A program made the position numbers and the translations under genes. From positions 1 to 42,611 of the forward strand of contig DCQM01000076.1 of the NCBI GenBank assembly GCA_002323895.1: a DNA stretch of 42,611 nt, in the 5' to 3' direction. Positions 17,908 to 26,586 of the stretch are shown here, one piece after another. The stretch's first letter is position 1. Every line of letters begins with the position of its first letter. The notes below the pieces were generated by a model. That model was not told where the DNA came from. It saw only the letters and a list, made by a program, of their open reading frames with translations, and did not search any database. This stretch comes from Akkermansiaceae bacterium UBA1518 (GTDB taxonomy: Bacteria > Verrucomicrobiota > Verrucomicrobiia > Verrucomicrobiales > Akkermansiaceae).

Positions 17908-18582
17908 TTAATGTTTGCTACGATAGTGGCCCTTGCGAGCGAGGTAAAGAGTCCGGGTTTTTTTCGATTTTTTGGAAGACGGAGCAAAATCTGTGGTCAC
18001 CTCAAATCCAGAGTTCCGCAGCTGTTTTTCAAGACCTGATAGTGGTCTGTTGGCAATAAGTCCGAGTAGGCCCCCAGTTTTAAGACGTTCTTGAAAATTT
18101 CCAAGGACATTAGGAGACGTGATTGACCAATTTTTCGGAGAAAGAGCCTCAAGCTGATCTAGATCAGCAAATATACCCTGGCTAGCCGCGAATTCTGCTG
18201 GGAGAAACGTAAATGGATCGAGGTTGTCAAGATGAACTCTTTCATCATCGAGTGGATCGATGGCTAAATTTGTCGAGATCAGATTTGCGAGCTCTGCAGC
18301 TTCCGGGAGGATTACGAAAGAAGCTTTTTCCTGGGGTAACGATTCACGAGCTGCGGTAACTGCATGACCGAGCCCCAATCCGAGGATAATGATCCTCGGT
18401 TGGCGTGCAGGCCGAAAGGGGAGGCACATCAAGTTAATTAGTTTACTTGTCGCAAATCCTTGGTGGCTGCCATCGACTTGGCGACCCTCACACTCCAAAA
18501 AAAATCGGCCATCATGCTCGATAAAGTCCAGGTTAAGTTCGGTGCAGGAATTGGTCTGCGCGACGATTTTTCGTGGTTTCAT
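17908..18582 (-). CDS. Spermidine-synthase-like class I methyltransferase-fold protein
   Basis: The 224-residue protein has a short beta N-terminus (NLDFIEHDGRFFLECEG, similar to the N-terminal part of spermidine synthases), then a Rossmann fold whose first glycine motif reads IIILGLGLGHAV. A later ALSPKNW-SITSPNVLGNF stretch matches the region where spermidine synthases read the product-strand end, and FQERLKTGGLLGLIAN fits the post-motif helix and strand. The conserved catalytic Asp-containing D-x-x-D/DP motif is not evident, so polyamine synthesis is uncertain. It is the first gene of the minus-strand trio and probably shares a divergent promoter region (18583-18832) with the amidase gene. 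Confidence 0.55.
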   Translation of the reverse strand: MKPRKIVAQTNSCTELNLDFIEHDGRFFLECEGRQVDGSHQGFATSKLINLMCLPFRPARQPRIIILGLGLGHAVTAARESLPQEKASFVILPEAAELANLISTNLAIDPLDDERVHLDNLDPFTFLPAEFAASQGIFADLDQLEALSPKNWSITSPNVLGNFQERLKTGGLLGLIANRPLSGLEKQLRNSGFEVTTDFAPSSKKSKKTRTLYLARKGHYRSKH

Positions 18583-18832
18583 GGATGAAAGTGCCTCTAC
18601 TCCCGGGTTTTTGGTTGGTTGGGGAAGAAATGACCAGCTGAAAAAATAAGATCAGCTTGACTCGATAAATTAGATTTGTGAGTTCGAATTCAAACTAGCC
18701 TCTCACCCTCTAGTAATAGTTGGAAAGCGAGCTTAGCCTTCATGGCGTGCGGATAAGGTAGCCTAGACAAAATTCGCTTTTTAAAAACATGGACTTTCAT
18801 TTGACTAATTAAGCTGCTATTACTTTCAGATC

Positions 18833-19669
18833 ATGCGAAGGAGATCACTTTGGCTGTCGCTCTTAGGCTTATGTATTGGCTTGTTCGTAGCTTGTTCAGC
18901 AGATCCCCCCGTTGTCAGTGTTAACGATGCTTACACCCCCTACTCGGCGGCAGGCCGTAATCCTTACTCCGGAATTCATAATAAGGGAAGTGATACGCGG
19001 GCCGACGCATGGAGGCAGCAATACGGTCGCACTGTAACCTCGACTGGTCCTTCCACAGCTTCGCTAAGTGGTGATCCGATGATTCGCAGTCAACGCTCCT
19101 CTTCTGTGCTTTCAATAAGTCCATCTTCACTTTACCGTCAGGTGAAAGTCAAAAAAGATTATCTCTCCTACAAGGCTCGGGGAAGATCACGTAAAAAAAT
19201 GACGCCGCGTTATATCACGATTCATTCGACGCAAAACTGGAAGAGTGGTGCTGACGCGCTTCGCCATTCGAAGGCTCTAAAAAATGGTGCTCTTGGCCGT
19301 CTTTCTTGGCATTATACGGTAGATGAAGATCTAGCGGTTCAGCACCTTCCCACTACCGAGCGGGGAAATCACGCGGACTTTGATGGTCCCGGGAATCGCT
19401 ATAGCGTCGGGATTGAGATGTGTGAAAATCCTGGCAATAGTCGGAGTAGAACTCTTGAGCGGACAGCGAAATTGGCAGCATGGCTTTGCGTAAAATATGA
19501 CCTGCCAGTTTCACGGGTTGTGCCACATTACAAGTGGCCCCGACGCGGCAAAAATCCTCCTAACAAAAACTGCCCCCATTTTCTTCTTTCTAACGGCCGC
19601 CCGGGTGCAAAGTGGCAGGGCTTTCTGAAGGCGGTCGATGTTTATCGGCGTAGCATGCTTGGGCGATAG
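18833..19669 (+). CDS. Lipoprotein N-acetylmuramoyl-L-alanine amidase (amidase_2)
   Basis: A peptidoglycan hydrolase that cuts the bond between MurNAc and L-Ala. The N-terminus has a positively charged start, a hydrophobic stretch and a lipobox-like FVAC (Cys21), so it should be a lipoprotein. A low-complexity Ser/Arg-rich linker (about 25-110) leads to an amidase_2 domain: RYITIHSTQNWKSG with zinc ligand His131, LSWHYTVDEDL, NRYSVGIEMCEN, VVPHYKWP (second zinc His) and NKNCPHFLL (Cys as the third ligand position). The gene is 11 nt upstream of the YkgJ-type gene. Confidence 0.9.
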   Translation: MRRRSLWLSLLGLCIGLFVACSADPPVVSVNDAYTPYSAAGRNPYSGIHNKGSDTRADAWRQQYGRTVTSTGPSTASLSGDPMIRSQRSSSVLSISPSSLYRQVKVKKDYLSYKARGRSRKKMTPRYITIHSTQNWKSGADALRHSKALKNGALGRLSWHYTVDEDLAVQHLPTTERGNHADFDGPGNRYSVGIEMCENPGNSRSRTLERTAKLAAWLCVKYDLPVSRVVPHYKWPRRGKNPPNKNCPHFLLSNGRPGAKWQGFLKAVDVYRRSMLGR

Positions 19670-19680
19670 GTTGACTTGAA

Positions 19681-20031
19681 ATGGCAGACGGAGGGAATGA
19701 TCTTTGGTATCAATGCCAGCGTTGTACCAACTGCTGTAAGTGGGAAGGTGATGTGGTCCTTGCGGACGGTGAGGTCGAACGGATTGCAGAGTTTCTCGAA
19801 ATGCCCCTTTATCAATTTGTGAAAGACTTCACTCGGCTACGTGACAATCGTCAAGGCCTCTCCTTGATTGATAAAGAGGGGACCAGCGAATGTATCATGC
19901 TTGATGGTGTTGATTGCCGACTTCAAGCCGTTAAGCCTTTCCAATGCACCGGATTTCCCAATCGCTGGAATTTTAAAAATTGGCGCGAGGCTTGCGAAGC
20001 AATTCCGGTCCCCCGGCCAATGGACTCGTAA
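19681..20031 (+). CDS. YkgJ-type cysteine-cluster protein (Fe-S or zinc binding)
   Basis: The 116-residue protein matches the YkgJ/Fe-S-oxidoreductase small family. Its cysteine pattern is CQRCTNCCKWEGDV near the start, then a single Cys in SECIMLDG, one in VDCRLQ and FQCTGFPNRW, with the family's usual helix (DGEVERIAEFLEMPLYQFVK) between. Such proteins are thought to bind iron-sulfur or zinc; no reaction is established. It follows the amidase gene at 11 nt. Its stop at 20031 is 1 nt from the stop of the converging methyltransferase gene, with no terminator between them. Confidence 0.85.
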   Translation: MADGGNDLWYQCQRCTNCCKWEGDVVLADGEVERIAEFLEMPLYQFVKDFTRLRDNRQGLSLIDKEGTSECIMLDGVDCRLQAVKPFQCTGFPNRWNFKNWREACEAIPVPRPMDS

Positions 20032-20032
20032 A

Positions 20033-21073
20033 TTATTTCGAGTTGGTGAAGCGATAGTGTGAGACGATCCATTCCTGACCTCCCTGGAAGCCCCAGAGCT
20101 CGGCACAAGCCATAAAGAAGCATCTCCACCAAACCCACCATTGTTTGGCATCAGCTTCACCATAGGTTTCAGCAATAAGTAGTTTTAATTCATCGCTAGA
20201 TTCGTCCATGCGTGTAAGCCACGCTTCCGAGGTTTTTTGGTAGTGTTCCCCGCTTACCTGCCAATGGGCCTCGATAGAAAGTTTGTCTTGAAAATAGAGT
20301 AAGAGATCATCCGATGGCATCTGCCCGCCTGTGAAAAAATAACGAGCCATCCAGTCACTATCGTCTTTTGCCTCGTAGTGGTAGGCGTATTCGCGATGTG
20401 TAAAAATATGGACGAAGAGTTTTCCTTCGGGTTTAAGCCAGCTTGAAATTCGGCTGAGCAGCTTTTCATAGTTCTTCATATGCTCAAACATCTCTATCGA
20501 GACCACACGGTCAAAAATGCTTTCGCCTTCACCTTCATATGAAATCATATTGACCGTCTTGACCTCAATATTGGTGAGACCTCGTTCAGTAGCTTGGGAA
20601 TCAATATATGTTTTCTGTGTTTTTGAATTCGAAATCGCTGTGATTTGGGCTTCTGGATATTCCTTAGCCATCCAGAGGGTAAGCGATCCCCATCCGCAGC
20701 CGAGTTCTAGGATACGATGCCCGTTTTTGAGTTCTGCTCTTTTACAGCTGAGTTTGAGCATGCGAGCTTCTGAAGTCTCAATATCTGTCGACCCGGCATC
20801 CCAATACCCGGAGCTATACTTCATATGGGGTCCCAAAACTTTACGGAAAAACTCGGTCGGTAACTCGTAGTGTTGTTCGTTTGCCTCATCGGTGGCGATT
20901 GCCAATGGACTCTCCTTTAGCTCGGTAATGTGCTTCATGAGAACCGCCTGCCGGTCTTCGCAATTAAGATTATCGAAGGGCTTTAGGGTTTCTTTCAGTC
21001 TTGAGCGGATTCCGATCCGAATCAGTGCATCAGGAATAATGTCTTTGGCAAGAAGGTCGTCGATATTGATCAT
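20033..21073 (-). CDS. CFA-synthase-like SAM methyltransferase without the active-site cysteine
   Basis: The 346-residue protein belongs to the cyclopropane-fatty-acid-synthase/coclaurine N-methyltransferase clan. It has the SAM motif ILELGCGWGSLTLW (residues 121-134), VVSIEMFEHMKNYE and FVHIFTHREYAYHYE. The motif that in bacterial Cfa contains the conserved Cys (YSC, seen in the sister gene) reads HMKYSSGYWD here, so Ser takes its place. It probably methylates a lipid or small molecule without cyclopropanation; the substrate is unknown. It is the last gene of the eight-gene lipid operon, its ATG overlapping the DUF1295 stop by 4 nt. Confidence 0.85.
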   Translation of the reverse strand: MINIDDLLAKDIIPDALIRIGIRSRLKETLKPFDNLNCEDRQAVLMKHITELKESPLAIATDEANEQHYELPTEFFRKVLGPHMKYSSGYWDAGSTDIETSEARMLKLSCKRAELKNGHRILELGCGWGSLTLWMAKEYPEAQITAISNSKTQKTYIDSQATERGLTNIEVKTVNMISYEGEGESIFDRVVSIEMFEHMKNYEKLLSRISSWLKPEGKLFVHIFTHREYAYHYEAKDDSDWMARYFFTGGQMPSDDLLLYFQDKLSIEAHWQVSGEHYQKTSEAWLTRMDESSDELKLLIAETYGEADAKQWWVWWRCFFMACAELWGFQGGQEWIVSHYRFTNSK

Positions 21074-21852
21074 GGTTTTGGAGGGAGTGGGATAAAGGGG
21101 CTAGTAGTTCTTTGGTATTCGCGATATGCGGCCTTTTTTCTTTTAAGTGCCGAAGCCTCCGTTGGCGGGATTCCAGTAACTTTTAACAAAAGGAAAGTGA
21201 TCGTAACGGGCGCAAAAAAGGTGGTCCATCCCCAAGCGGATCCGCAGGCAAAAAGATAGACGCCAATCCAAACCACCATTTCAAAAAAATAATTTGGATG
21301 GCGAGAATATTTCCAAAGCCCATTGCGGCAGACTGATGATGAACGTTTATCATATAATTTGAATTGGGACATTTGGTAGTCAGCGAGGGTTTCTCCAGAA
21401 ATTCCGATGAGCGCTATGGTTAAGCCAGCGGTTTCAAAAAACCCCCAAGGTGATGAGTCACGAGCAATCAAAAAATAGGGGATCGTCAGAAAAAGAACTG
21501 ATAGAGCCTGAGCTTGAAAAAACCAAAAGAAGGCAGATGAGACCCGGCCTTTCCAGACTTCACGAAGCTTCCGATATCGCGAGTCTTCTGCAGGGTGATG
21601 AAAGCGAATGCGCTTCTGTAGATGGTAAGCTAATCGCCCTCCCCAAATTGCGGCAATTATTCCCGAAGCAATACGTTTTTCGAGATCGCCAGTCCCCAAA
21701 ACCGAGTAAATTACGCTCGCGAGTCCTATCCAGAAAGCCCACATCGCATCAACCAGCGAGTAGTTGTTAATTTTTCGTCCAAACCACCAACCAGCGATGA
21801 AGTCAAGGACCACAACTGCAGCGACAGCTCCTAGGATGATAAGATCGTTCAT
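21070..21852 (-). CDS. DUF1295 membrane protein (steroid-5-alpha-reductase-like)
   Basis: The true start is ATG at 21852, which overlaps the upstream stop (ATGA). A longer frame runs to 22254 but that part is the shadow of the DUF2062 gene. The 260-residue product has several membrane segments (first at residues 4-22) and the DUF1295 signature at its C-terminal half: NGLWKYSRHPNYFFEM, then GIPPTEASALKRKKAAYREY and TSPFIPLPP. This resembles the NADPH-binding end of steroid-5-alpha-reductase and isoprenylcysteine methyltransferase proteins. It could reduce or otherwise modify a lipid double bond in the inner membrane. The exact reaction is unknown. Confidence 0.88.
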   Translation of the reverse strand: MNDLIILGAVAAVVVLDFIAGWWFGRKINNYSLVDAMWAFWIGLASVIYSVLGTGDLEKRIASGIIAAIWGGRLAYHLQKRIRFHHPAEDSRYRKLREVWKGRVSSAFFWFFQAQALSVLFLTIPYFLIARDSSPWGFFETAGLTIALIGISGETLADYQMSQFKLYDKRSSSVCRNGLWKYSRHPNYFFEMVVWIGVYLFACGSAWGWTTFFAPVTITFLLLKVTGIPPTEASALKRKKAAYREYQRTTSPFIPLPPKP

Positions 21853-22355
21853 GCGATAGCAGTCTTTTTGCGTTTGATTCGGGCTGCGGCGGCTCTTAAA
21901 AATGGGAGGGTGATGGAGCGGACGAGCAAAATCAATGGGATGGAAACGAGGAACCAAGCGAAAATACCGTGCAAAGCTGCTAACCAATAGTCCTGCGCGA
22001 ACTGCCAGGGATTTGTGAAGAACTCTTTCAGTAGAGTGGAAATAGAGCCCTTGATGGGCTGACTCCCTTGAATCCATTGACCCATTCTGATGAAGGGAAG
22101 AATTAGAGCAAGGTGAGCGGCCCAAAGAGTATGGCACACAACTTGAATTACGGGTTGGTTGAGCCTGAGGTAGACAGCGGCAAAGAAACAAACAAAAGAA
22201 GTAGTGCCCATAACTGGGAAGATCCCGGCGGCACAACCAATCGCGATGGTCCACGCTAATTTTTCAGCGCTAATACCTTGAGTCAGTTGCTTAACGATGG
22301 GATTGATAAACCATCGCTTCCACCAAGGGTCCCGGCTGTCCCTAGCTTCAGTCAT
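21849..22355 (-). CDS. DUF2062 small membrane protein
   Basis: A 168-residue protein with the DUF2062 pattern: basic amphipathic N-terminus (DPWWKRWFINPIVK), SAEKLAWTIAIGCAAGIFPV, a membrane stretch with FFAAVYLRLNQP, and a C-terminal membrane segment (about residues 130-150) followed by a basic tail (RIKRKKTAIA). DUF2062 proteins have no known reaction and are often found near lipid or glycosyltransferase genes. The gene is bound into the operon by 4-nt overlaps on both sides (with the CFA gene before it and DUF1295 after it). Confidence 0.85.
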   Translation of the reverse strand: MTEARDSRDPWWKRWFINPIVKQLTQGISAEKLAWTIAIGCAAGIFPVMGTTSFVCFFAAVYLRLNQPVIQVVCHTLWAAHLALILPFIRMGQWIQGSQPIKGSISTLLKEFFTNPWQFAQDYWLAALHGIFAWFLVSIPLILLVRSITLPFLRAAAARIKRKKTAIA

Positions 22356-23596
22356 GTCATTAGGGCCGGATTATTTGGGCGGGTGTAGATAGCCTGAACC
22401 ACTGAGATATTGCGAGTGGCAAAGCCAGCTTGGCAATATTTTAGATAGTAGTTCCACGTCCTCATAAATCGTTCATCAAAACCGAGTTTTAAAAGTGAGT
22501 CCCTTGCCGCATTGAAACGTTCATGCCAATTTTCGAGCGTGTGGACGTAGAAGGAACCAAAGTCTTCTAAATCATGCAAGAAGAGGTCGCTTGTCTTTAG
22601 TAGAACTTCATTGACTCGACCGACGCTAAGAAGAAGGGAACCTGGGAAAATCACCTTTTGAATCCAGTCGACCCCTTTTGTCAGACTCTTGTAGCGGTTA
22701 TCTGGGACTGTTATCATTTGCAAGGCAAGGATTCCGTTTGGTGCCAATACTTCATGACATTTCCCGAAGAAAGATTGATGGAAACGGTCTCCTACAGCTT
22801 CAATCATTTCAATCGAGACGATTTTATCGAACTGACCTTTGATATGACGGTAGTCTTGGATGAGAATTTCAAATTGGTCTTGGACTCCCTCGCGTTTTGC
22901 CCGCTCACGCGCAAACTTGGCTTGCTCTTCGGAAATGGTAACTCCGGTCACCTTGCAGCCATAAGTTTTCGCAGCGTAGGTTCCGAATCCTCCCCAGCCG
23001 CATCCGATTTCAAGGACGTGATCAGTTGGGTTGAGTTTAAGTTTGTAACAAAGTGCCTCGTATTTAGCGGTCTGCGCTTTTTCAAACTTTTGATTGGGTT
23101 CCTCAAACTTCGCACATGAGTAAGTCATAGTAGCGTCGAGCCAGAGTGAATAAAATTCGTTCCCGAGATCGTAGTGCTCGGAGATATTCTGGCGGCTATT
23201 GTCAACCGTGTTGGCCCGGCGAAGGTGGCGAAACCAATTGACGACCTTCAGTAAACCAACACCTGGGAGTTTGTCAGAAGAAGTGTCGGCGCCCTGTAAT
23301 ATTTGCATGTTCAGAACAAACCAGCTGATGACAGCTCGGATGTCTGGGGTATCCCAAATGCCATCGGAGTAGGCCTCACCCATTCCGACATTTCCGTAGT
23401 AAGCACATCGCTTGAAGAATTCAGCATCGTCATTAATTTTTACAGCTGCGTTGACTGGTTCGGCTGGATTACCGAAGTGACGAGATGAACCGTCGGCGTA
23501 AGTTAGTTGGAGATGGCCTTTTGTTAATTTGTTCAACAGGCCGACAACCAGTCGTTCAGGGAGGCCGTATTTGATTGGGAGTTTAGAATTACTCAT
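22352..23596 (-). CDS. cfa: Cyclopropane-fatty-acyl-phospholipid synthase-type methyltransferase
   Basis: The 414-residue protein has the two-part CFA layout: an N-terminal lipid-binding domain (about residues 10-130, YYGNVGMGEAYSDG and WDTPDI) and a SAM domain (about 140-410) with HYDLGNEFYSLWLD, TYSCAKF with the conserved Cys161, VLEIGCGWGGFGTYAAK (194-210), SIEMIEAVGDRF and a C-terminal FMRTWNYYLKYCQAGF. It transfers a methyl group from SAM to the double bond of membrane phospholipid acyl chains, giving a cyclopropane or a methyl-branched product; sequence alone does not settle which. It overlaps DUF1365 by 8 nt and DUF2062 by 4 nt. Confidence 0.92.
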   Translation of the reverse strand: MSNSKLPIKYGLPERLVVGLLNKLTKGHLQLTYADGSSRHFGNPAEPVNAAVKINDDAEFFKRCAYYGNVGMGEAYSDGIWDTPDIRAVISWFVLNMQILQGADTSSDKLPGVGLLKVVNWFRHLRRANTVDNSRQNISEHYDLGNEFYSLWLDATMTYSCAKFEEPNQKFEKAQTAKYEALCYKLKLNPTDHVLEIGCGWGGFGTYAAKTYGCKVTGVTISEEQAKFARERAKREGVQDQFEILIQDYRHIKGQFDKIVSIEMIEAVGDRFHQSFFGKCHEVLAPNGILALQMITVPDNRYKSLTKGVDWIQKVIFPGSLLLSVGRVNEVLLKTSDLFLHDLEDFGSFYVHTLENWHERFNAARDSLLKLGFDERFMRTWNYYLKYCQAGFATRNISVVQAIYTRPNNPALMT

Positions 23597-24371
23597 CTTT
23601 AGAAGTGATTGAAGAATGGGGGCGAAGCACTTCCGTCTGGAAGCGCTTGTTTTTTGCTTTTGGAAAGTATGGAGTTTTTTGAAGCCACAGTTTCGTTGCT
23701 TGCCAGTGGATCATGAGGATCACCTTAAGTGAAAGGAGGGGGTATTTGAAGCCAAACCAGAGGAGACGGCTTGTGGTGAGCGGCCTTGCGATGCCTCGTA
23801 TTGAAGAAGTTAGGGTGATCCCCTCGGTATCGAGATTGTTAATCCTGACCTTCCAAGTCTCAGAGGGGATTCCTAGTTCGAAATCAAAAAAATCGCGAAC
23901 GCTTGAGAATGGAGAAACGTAAAAACCCTTTTCGACCTTTCGCTGCCAACCCGTTTTTGTTCGATTCTCTATGAGGTAGAGTTTCATCTCGTGGTAGGTA
24001 TTGCAAACCTCGGCGACGGAAAACAAAGGTGTATTATTCTTATCGCGTACGTAGTAAAAGGAGACTGGATTGAAGGTGTAACCAAGAACTCGGGGGAGAG
24101 TGATGAGCTGAATACGTGAATCTTCGGGGCAATCAATCCCATGCTCCTGAAACCACGCCATAAGGTTCGGGCGAATTCCACCATCCTTCCCAAGATTAAT
24201 ATGGTCTTTGTCTCGCAGACTGAAAAGATTGAATCGATTGATCCCGAGAAACGCTTTTTTAGGAATCTCAGAAAGATCGAAGCTCAACATGAAAACACGG
24301 TAGTCAAAACGCTTCCGCTTCGGCTTGACGCGACAATGCGTGATATTGCATTCATAGAGGCAAGCGCTCAT
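23589..24371 (-). CDS. DUF1365 protein
   Basis: I chose the ATG at 24371 (MSACLYECNITHCR), which overlaps the stop of the FAD enzyme by 4 nt; the open frame to 24455 adds residues unlike the family. The 260-residue protein shows DUF1365 landmarks: CRVKPKRKRFDYRVFMLSFD near the start, LPRVLGYTFNPVSFYYVRD in the middle, and AEVCNTYHEMKLYLI. DUF1365 genes commonly sit between an FAD amine-oxidase-like gene and a CFA gene; related genes were shown to take part in furan fatty acid formation in Rhodobacter sphaeroides, as I recall that work. It would act on membrane lipid together with its neighbours. Confidence 0.9.
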   Translation of the reverse strand: MSACLYECNITHCRVKPKRKRFDYRVFMLSFDLSEIPKKAFLGINRFNLFSLRDKDHINLGKDGGIRPNLMAWFQEHGIDCPEDSRIQLITLPRVLGYTFNPVSFYYVRDKNNTPLFSVAEVCNTYHEMKLYLIENRTKTGWQRKVEKGFYVSPFSSVRDFFDFELGIPSETWKVRINNLDTEGITLTSSIRGIARPLTTSRLLWFGFKYPLLSLKVILMIHWQATKLWLQKTPYFPKAKNKRFQTEVLRPHSSITSKDE

Positions 24372-25612
24372 GACCAGGGGTTCCTCCCCAACAATTGTTT
24401 GCAAAGTCGAAACGCGGACCAAAGACCATCTTCGTGAAATCCAAAACGCTGCCAAGCGCCACAGAAGTATCTTCCCGTATCGGCGGCGTTAAGTTTAGGC
24501 ACTTCTTTTTGAGCGGCGATACTCTTTAGATTAAAAAGCGGGTGGTCGTATTCTAATTCCTTGATGATATGCTCAATGGGAATTTTTCTTGACGGATTAA
24601 TTGAGACAAAAAACTCTTTCTCTGCGGTGGCGCCTTGAAGGCTATTCATCCAGTAAATGGTTGAGTGCTTATCACCATCGACTCGGTAATTCCACGACGC
24701 CCAACACCTCTTGGTGTGGGGCATGAATTGAGAATCGGTGTGAAGGGTTGCCTTGTTTGTTTGGTAAGGGAAGGCTGAGAGGACTTCAGTTTCAAGTTTG
24801 GTAGGTGAAGCAAGTAAGTGGAGGGCTTGATCCCCATGTGCTGCGCTGATGATTCGATCAAATTTTCCCCGATATCCAGACTCCAGAATAATCTCATTTC
24901 TAGGCGTAATGGAAGTCACTGAGCTTCCGGTTTTAATACGGTTCTGAAAAGGAGCGACGAGCTTTTTGACATATTCCCTTGAGCCACCGACTACTGTCCG
25001 CCAGGGGTGTTGAGTATCCAATCCTAAGAATCCGTGATTATGCCAAAAACGCATTAGGGTGATTGCAGGGAAGTGCTCGATCTTTTCGGGCGGGCTGGAC
25101 CAAACGGCAGCTGCCATAGGTGAGAGATACCAATTTAGGAAGTCTTGCCCATAGCCTCTAGCCTCGACGTATTGTCCAAGGTTGAGTTTGGTTTCCTCTT
25201 CTTTCTGAAGCTCAGCAATAGTCTCTTTGTTGAAGCGGTTGATCTGCATTAACATTTTCCAAAACCGAGGTTTCAAAAGATTTTTTCGCTGACCAAATAG
25301 AAGATTTAAACTTCCTCCGTTGAATTCAAGCTTATCGGCAATGTGCTGAACGCTAAACGACATTGAGGTTGGTTTTGTCACAACTCCGAGAGTCTCAAAA
25401 AGACGGGTTAGGAGTGGATAGGTGACTTCATTATAAACCATGAACCCTGTGTCGAGTGGGTCATTCCCCGCATTTACTGTATTGGAATGCCCGCCTATCC
25501 GATCGTCTTTCTCGAAAAGTGTAATATCGTGATAGGGGTGGAGAAAGTGAGCGCACGCCATACCCGAGATTCCCGAGCCAACGATTGCGATCTTTTCCCG
25601 TCCTGCTATCAT
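24368..25612 (-). CDS. FAD-dependent amine-oxidase-like oxidoreductase
   Basis: The 414-residue enzyme begins with a classic dinucleotide-binding motif IAIVGSGISGMACAHFL (residues 8-24) and LFEKDDRIGGHSNTV, and has an amine-oxidase/desaturase-like substrate domain (for example DTGFMVYNEVTYPLLTRLF and SPMAAAVWSSPPEKI) and the family C-terminus RYFCGAWQRFGFHEDGLWSA. Members of this subfamily pair with DUF1365 and CFA genes and are thought to desaturate or oxidise methylated acyl chains. The start overlaps the desaturase stop by 4 nt and its stop overlaps DUF1365 by 4 nt. Confidence 0.9.
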   Translation of the reverse strand: MIAGREKIAIVGSGISGMACAHFLHPYHDITLFEKDDRIGGHSNTVNAGNDPLDTGFMVYNEVTYPLLTRLFETLGVVTKPTSMSFSVQHIADKLEFNGGSLNLLFGQRKNLLKPRFWKMLMQINRFNKETIAELQKEEETKLNLGQYVEARGYGQDFLNWYLSPMAAAVWSSPPEKIEHFPAITLMRFWHNHGFLGLDTQHPWRTVVGGSREYVKKLVAPFQNRIKTGSSVTSITPRNEIILESGYRGKFDRIISAAHGDQALHLLASPTKLETEVLSAFPYQTNKATLHTDSQFMPHTKRCWASWNYRVDGDKHSTIYWMNSLQGATAEKEFFVSINPSRKIPIEHIIKELEYDHPLFNLKSIAAQKEVPKLNAADTGRYFCGAWQRFGFHEDGLWSAFRLCKQLLGRNPWS

Positions 25613-26577
25613 GAGAGGGTTTGGCCCTCCTCTTTGATCTTATTCGGAACAGGTTTGAGATCCCAAATCAAACCTATCCACGATAAGGCCTTGAGACCGT
25701 AGTAGGTAAGATCAACTTCTGCGACACGAAATCCTTGCCGTGCTGAATGAGGATAGCGATGGTGGTTGTTGTGCCAACCCTCACCTAAGGTGATAAGCGA
25801 AAGTAAAAAAGAATTTCGGCTGTCATCTTTTGTTTTGTAACGGCGCTTTCCCCAAACGTGAGCAAGGGAATTGATAAAGAGTGTTCCGTGGAGAAGAACA
25901 GTTGTGCTGATGAAGAAGGTCCAGATGAAAAATTGCCACATGGTGACATTTAAGCTTGGCGCAAATTTCTCGAGAACGGCTCCTATCGAGATCATGAGTA
26001 ATCCATAAATGAAGGGGACGATTTGATCAAAGCGATTGAGAAAAACTAGTTCAGGATATTTTTTGAGATCCGGAATAACTCGGTAGTTTGTGGGGAAATT
26101 CTTCATAGAGGTTAACCAGCCAATATGGGACCAGGTGAAGCCGTGTTGAACAGGAGAATGTGCATCCACTTTTTCGTCGGAGTGCTTATGGTGATGACGG
26201 TGCGTAGCTGCCCACCAAAGGGGACCACGTTGCATAGAGCTGTTGCCTAGAAGTGCAAAAAAGAACTGAACCACTCGTGACGTTTTGAAACTACGATGAG
26301 AAAAGTAGCGATGGTAAAACCCTGTGATGGCGAACATTCGCAGAAGGTAGAGAAAAATAGCGCTAGCGGCCGAGATCCATGAAAATCCGACAAGCAAAAC
26401 GGCAAGACATCCAAGATGGAGAAAAATAAAAGGAAGAGTTCTTTCCCAGTTCACTTGGTCGGGTAGAGATTCGGGATTGGGTGCCTCCTCTCTACGGAAA
26501 TCAGAATCCAACCACTGGCCGATCACCCGAATAGCGGTCGATAATGGTCTTTGTTTTCCTTGAGTTTTTACAGCCAT
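25609..26577 (-). CDS. Acyl-CoA/acyl-lipid delta-9 type fatty acid desaturase
   Basis: A membrane di-iron desaturase of 322 residues. All three histidine boxes are present: HRYFSH (residues 89-94), HRHHHKH (126-132) and HNNHH near residue 277. Membrane helices flank them (about 48-85 and 165-240), as in stearoyl-CoA desaturases, and the NSLAHVWGKRRY segment before the third box is typical. It would put a cis double bond into saturated acyl chains, which makes the substrate for the two downstream CFA-type enzymes. It follows the NTF2-like gene after 9 nt and overlaps the FAD gene by 4 nt. Confidence 0.94.
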   Translation of the reverse strand: MAVKTQGKQRPLSTAIRVIGQWLDSDFRREEAPNPESLPDQVNWERTLPFIFLHLGCLAVLLVGFSWISAASAIFLYLLRMFAITGFYHRYFSHRSFKTSRVVQFFFALLGNSSMQRGPLWWAATHRHHHKHSDEKVDAHSPVQHGFTWSHIGWLTSMKNFPTNYRVIPDLKKYPELVFLNRFDQIVPFIYGLLMISIGAVLEKFAPSLNVTMWQFFIWTFFISTTVLLHGTLFINSLAHVWGKRRYKTKDDSRNSFLLSLITLGEGWHNNHHRYPHSARQGFRVAEVDLTYYGLKALSWIGLIWDLKPVPNKIKEEGQTLS

Positions 26578-26586
26578 GTTCCACTT

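Noticed and set aside
21853..22254. Long N-terminal extension of the DUF1295 frame
   Set aside because: The extra 134 residues are a shadow of the DUF2062 gene on the same strand; the ATG at 21852 with an ATGA overlap gives the family N-terminus.
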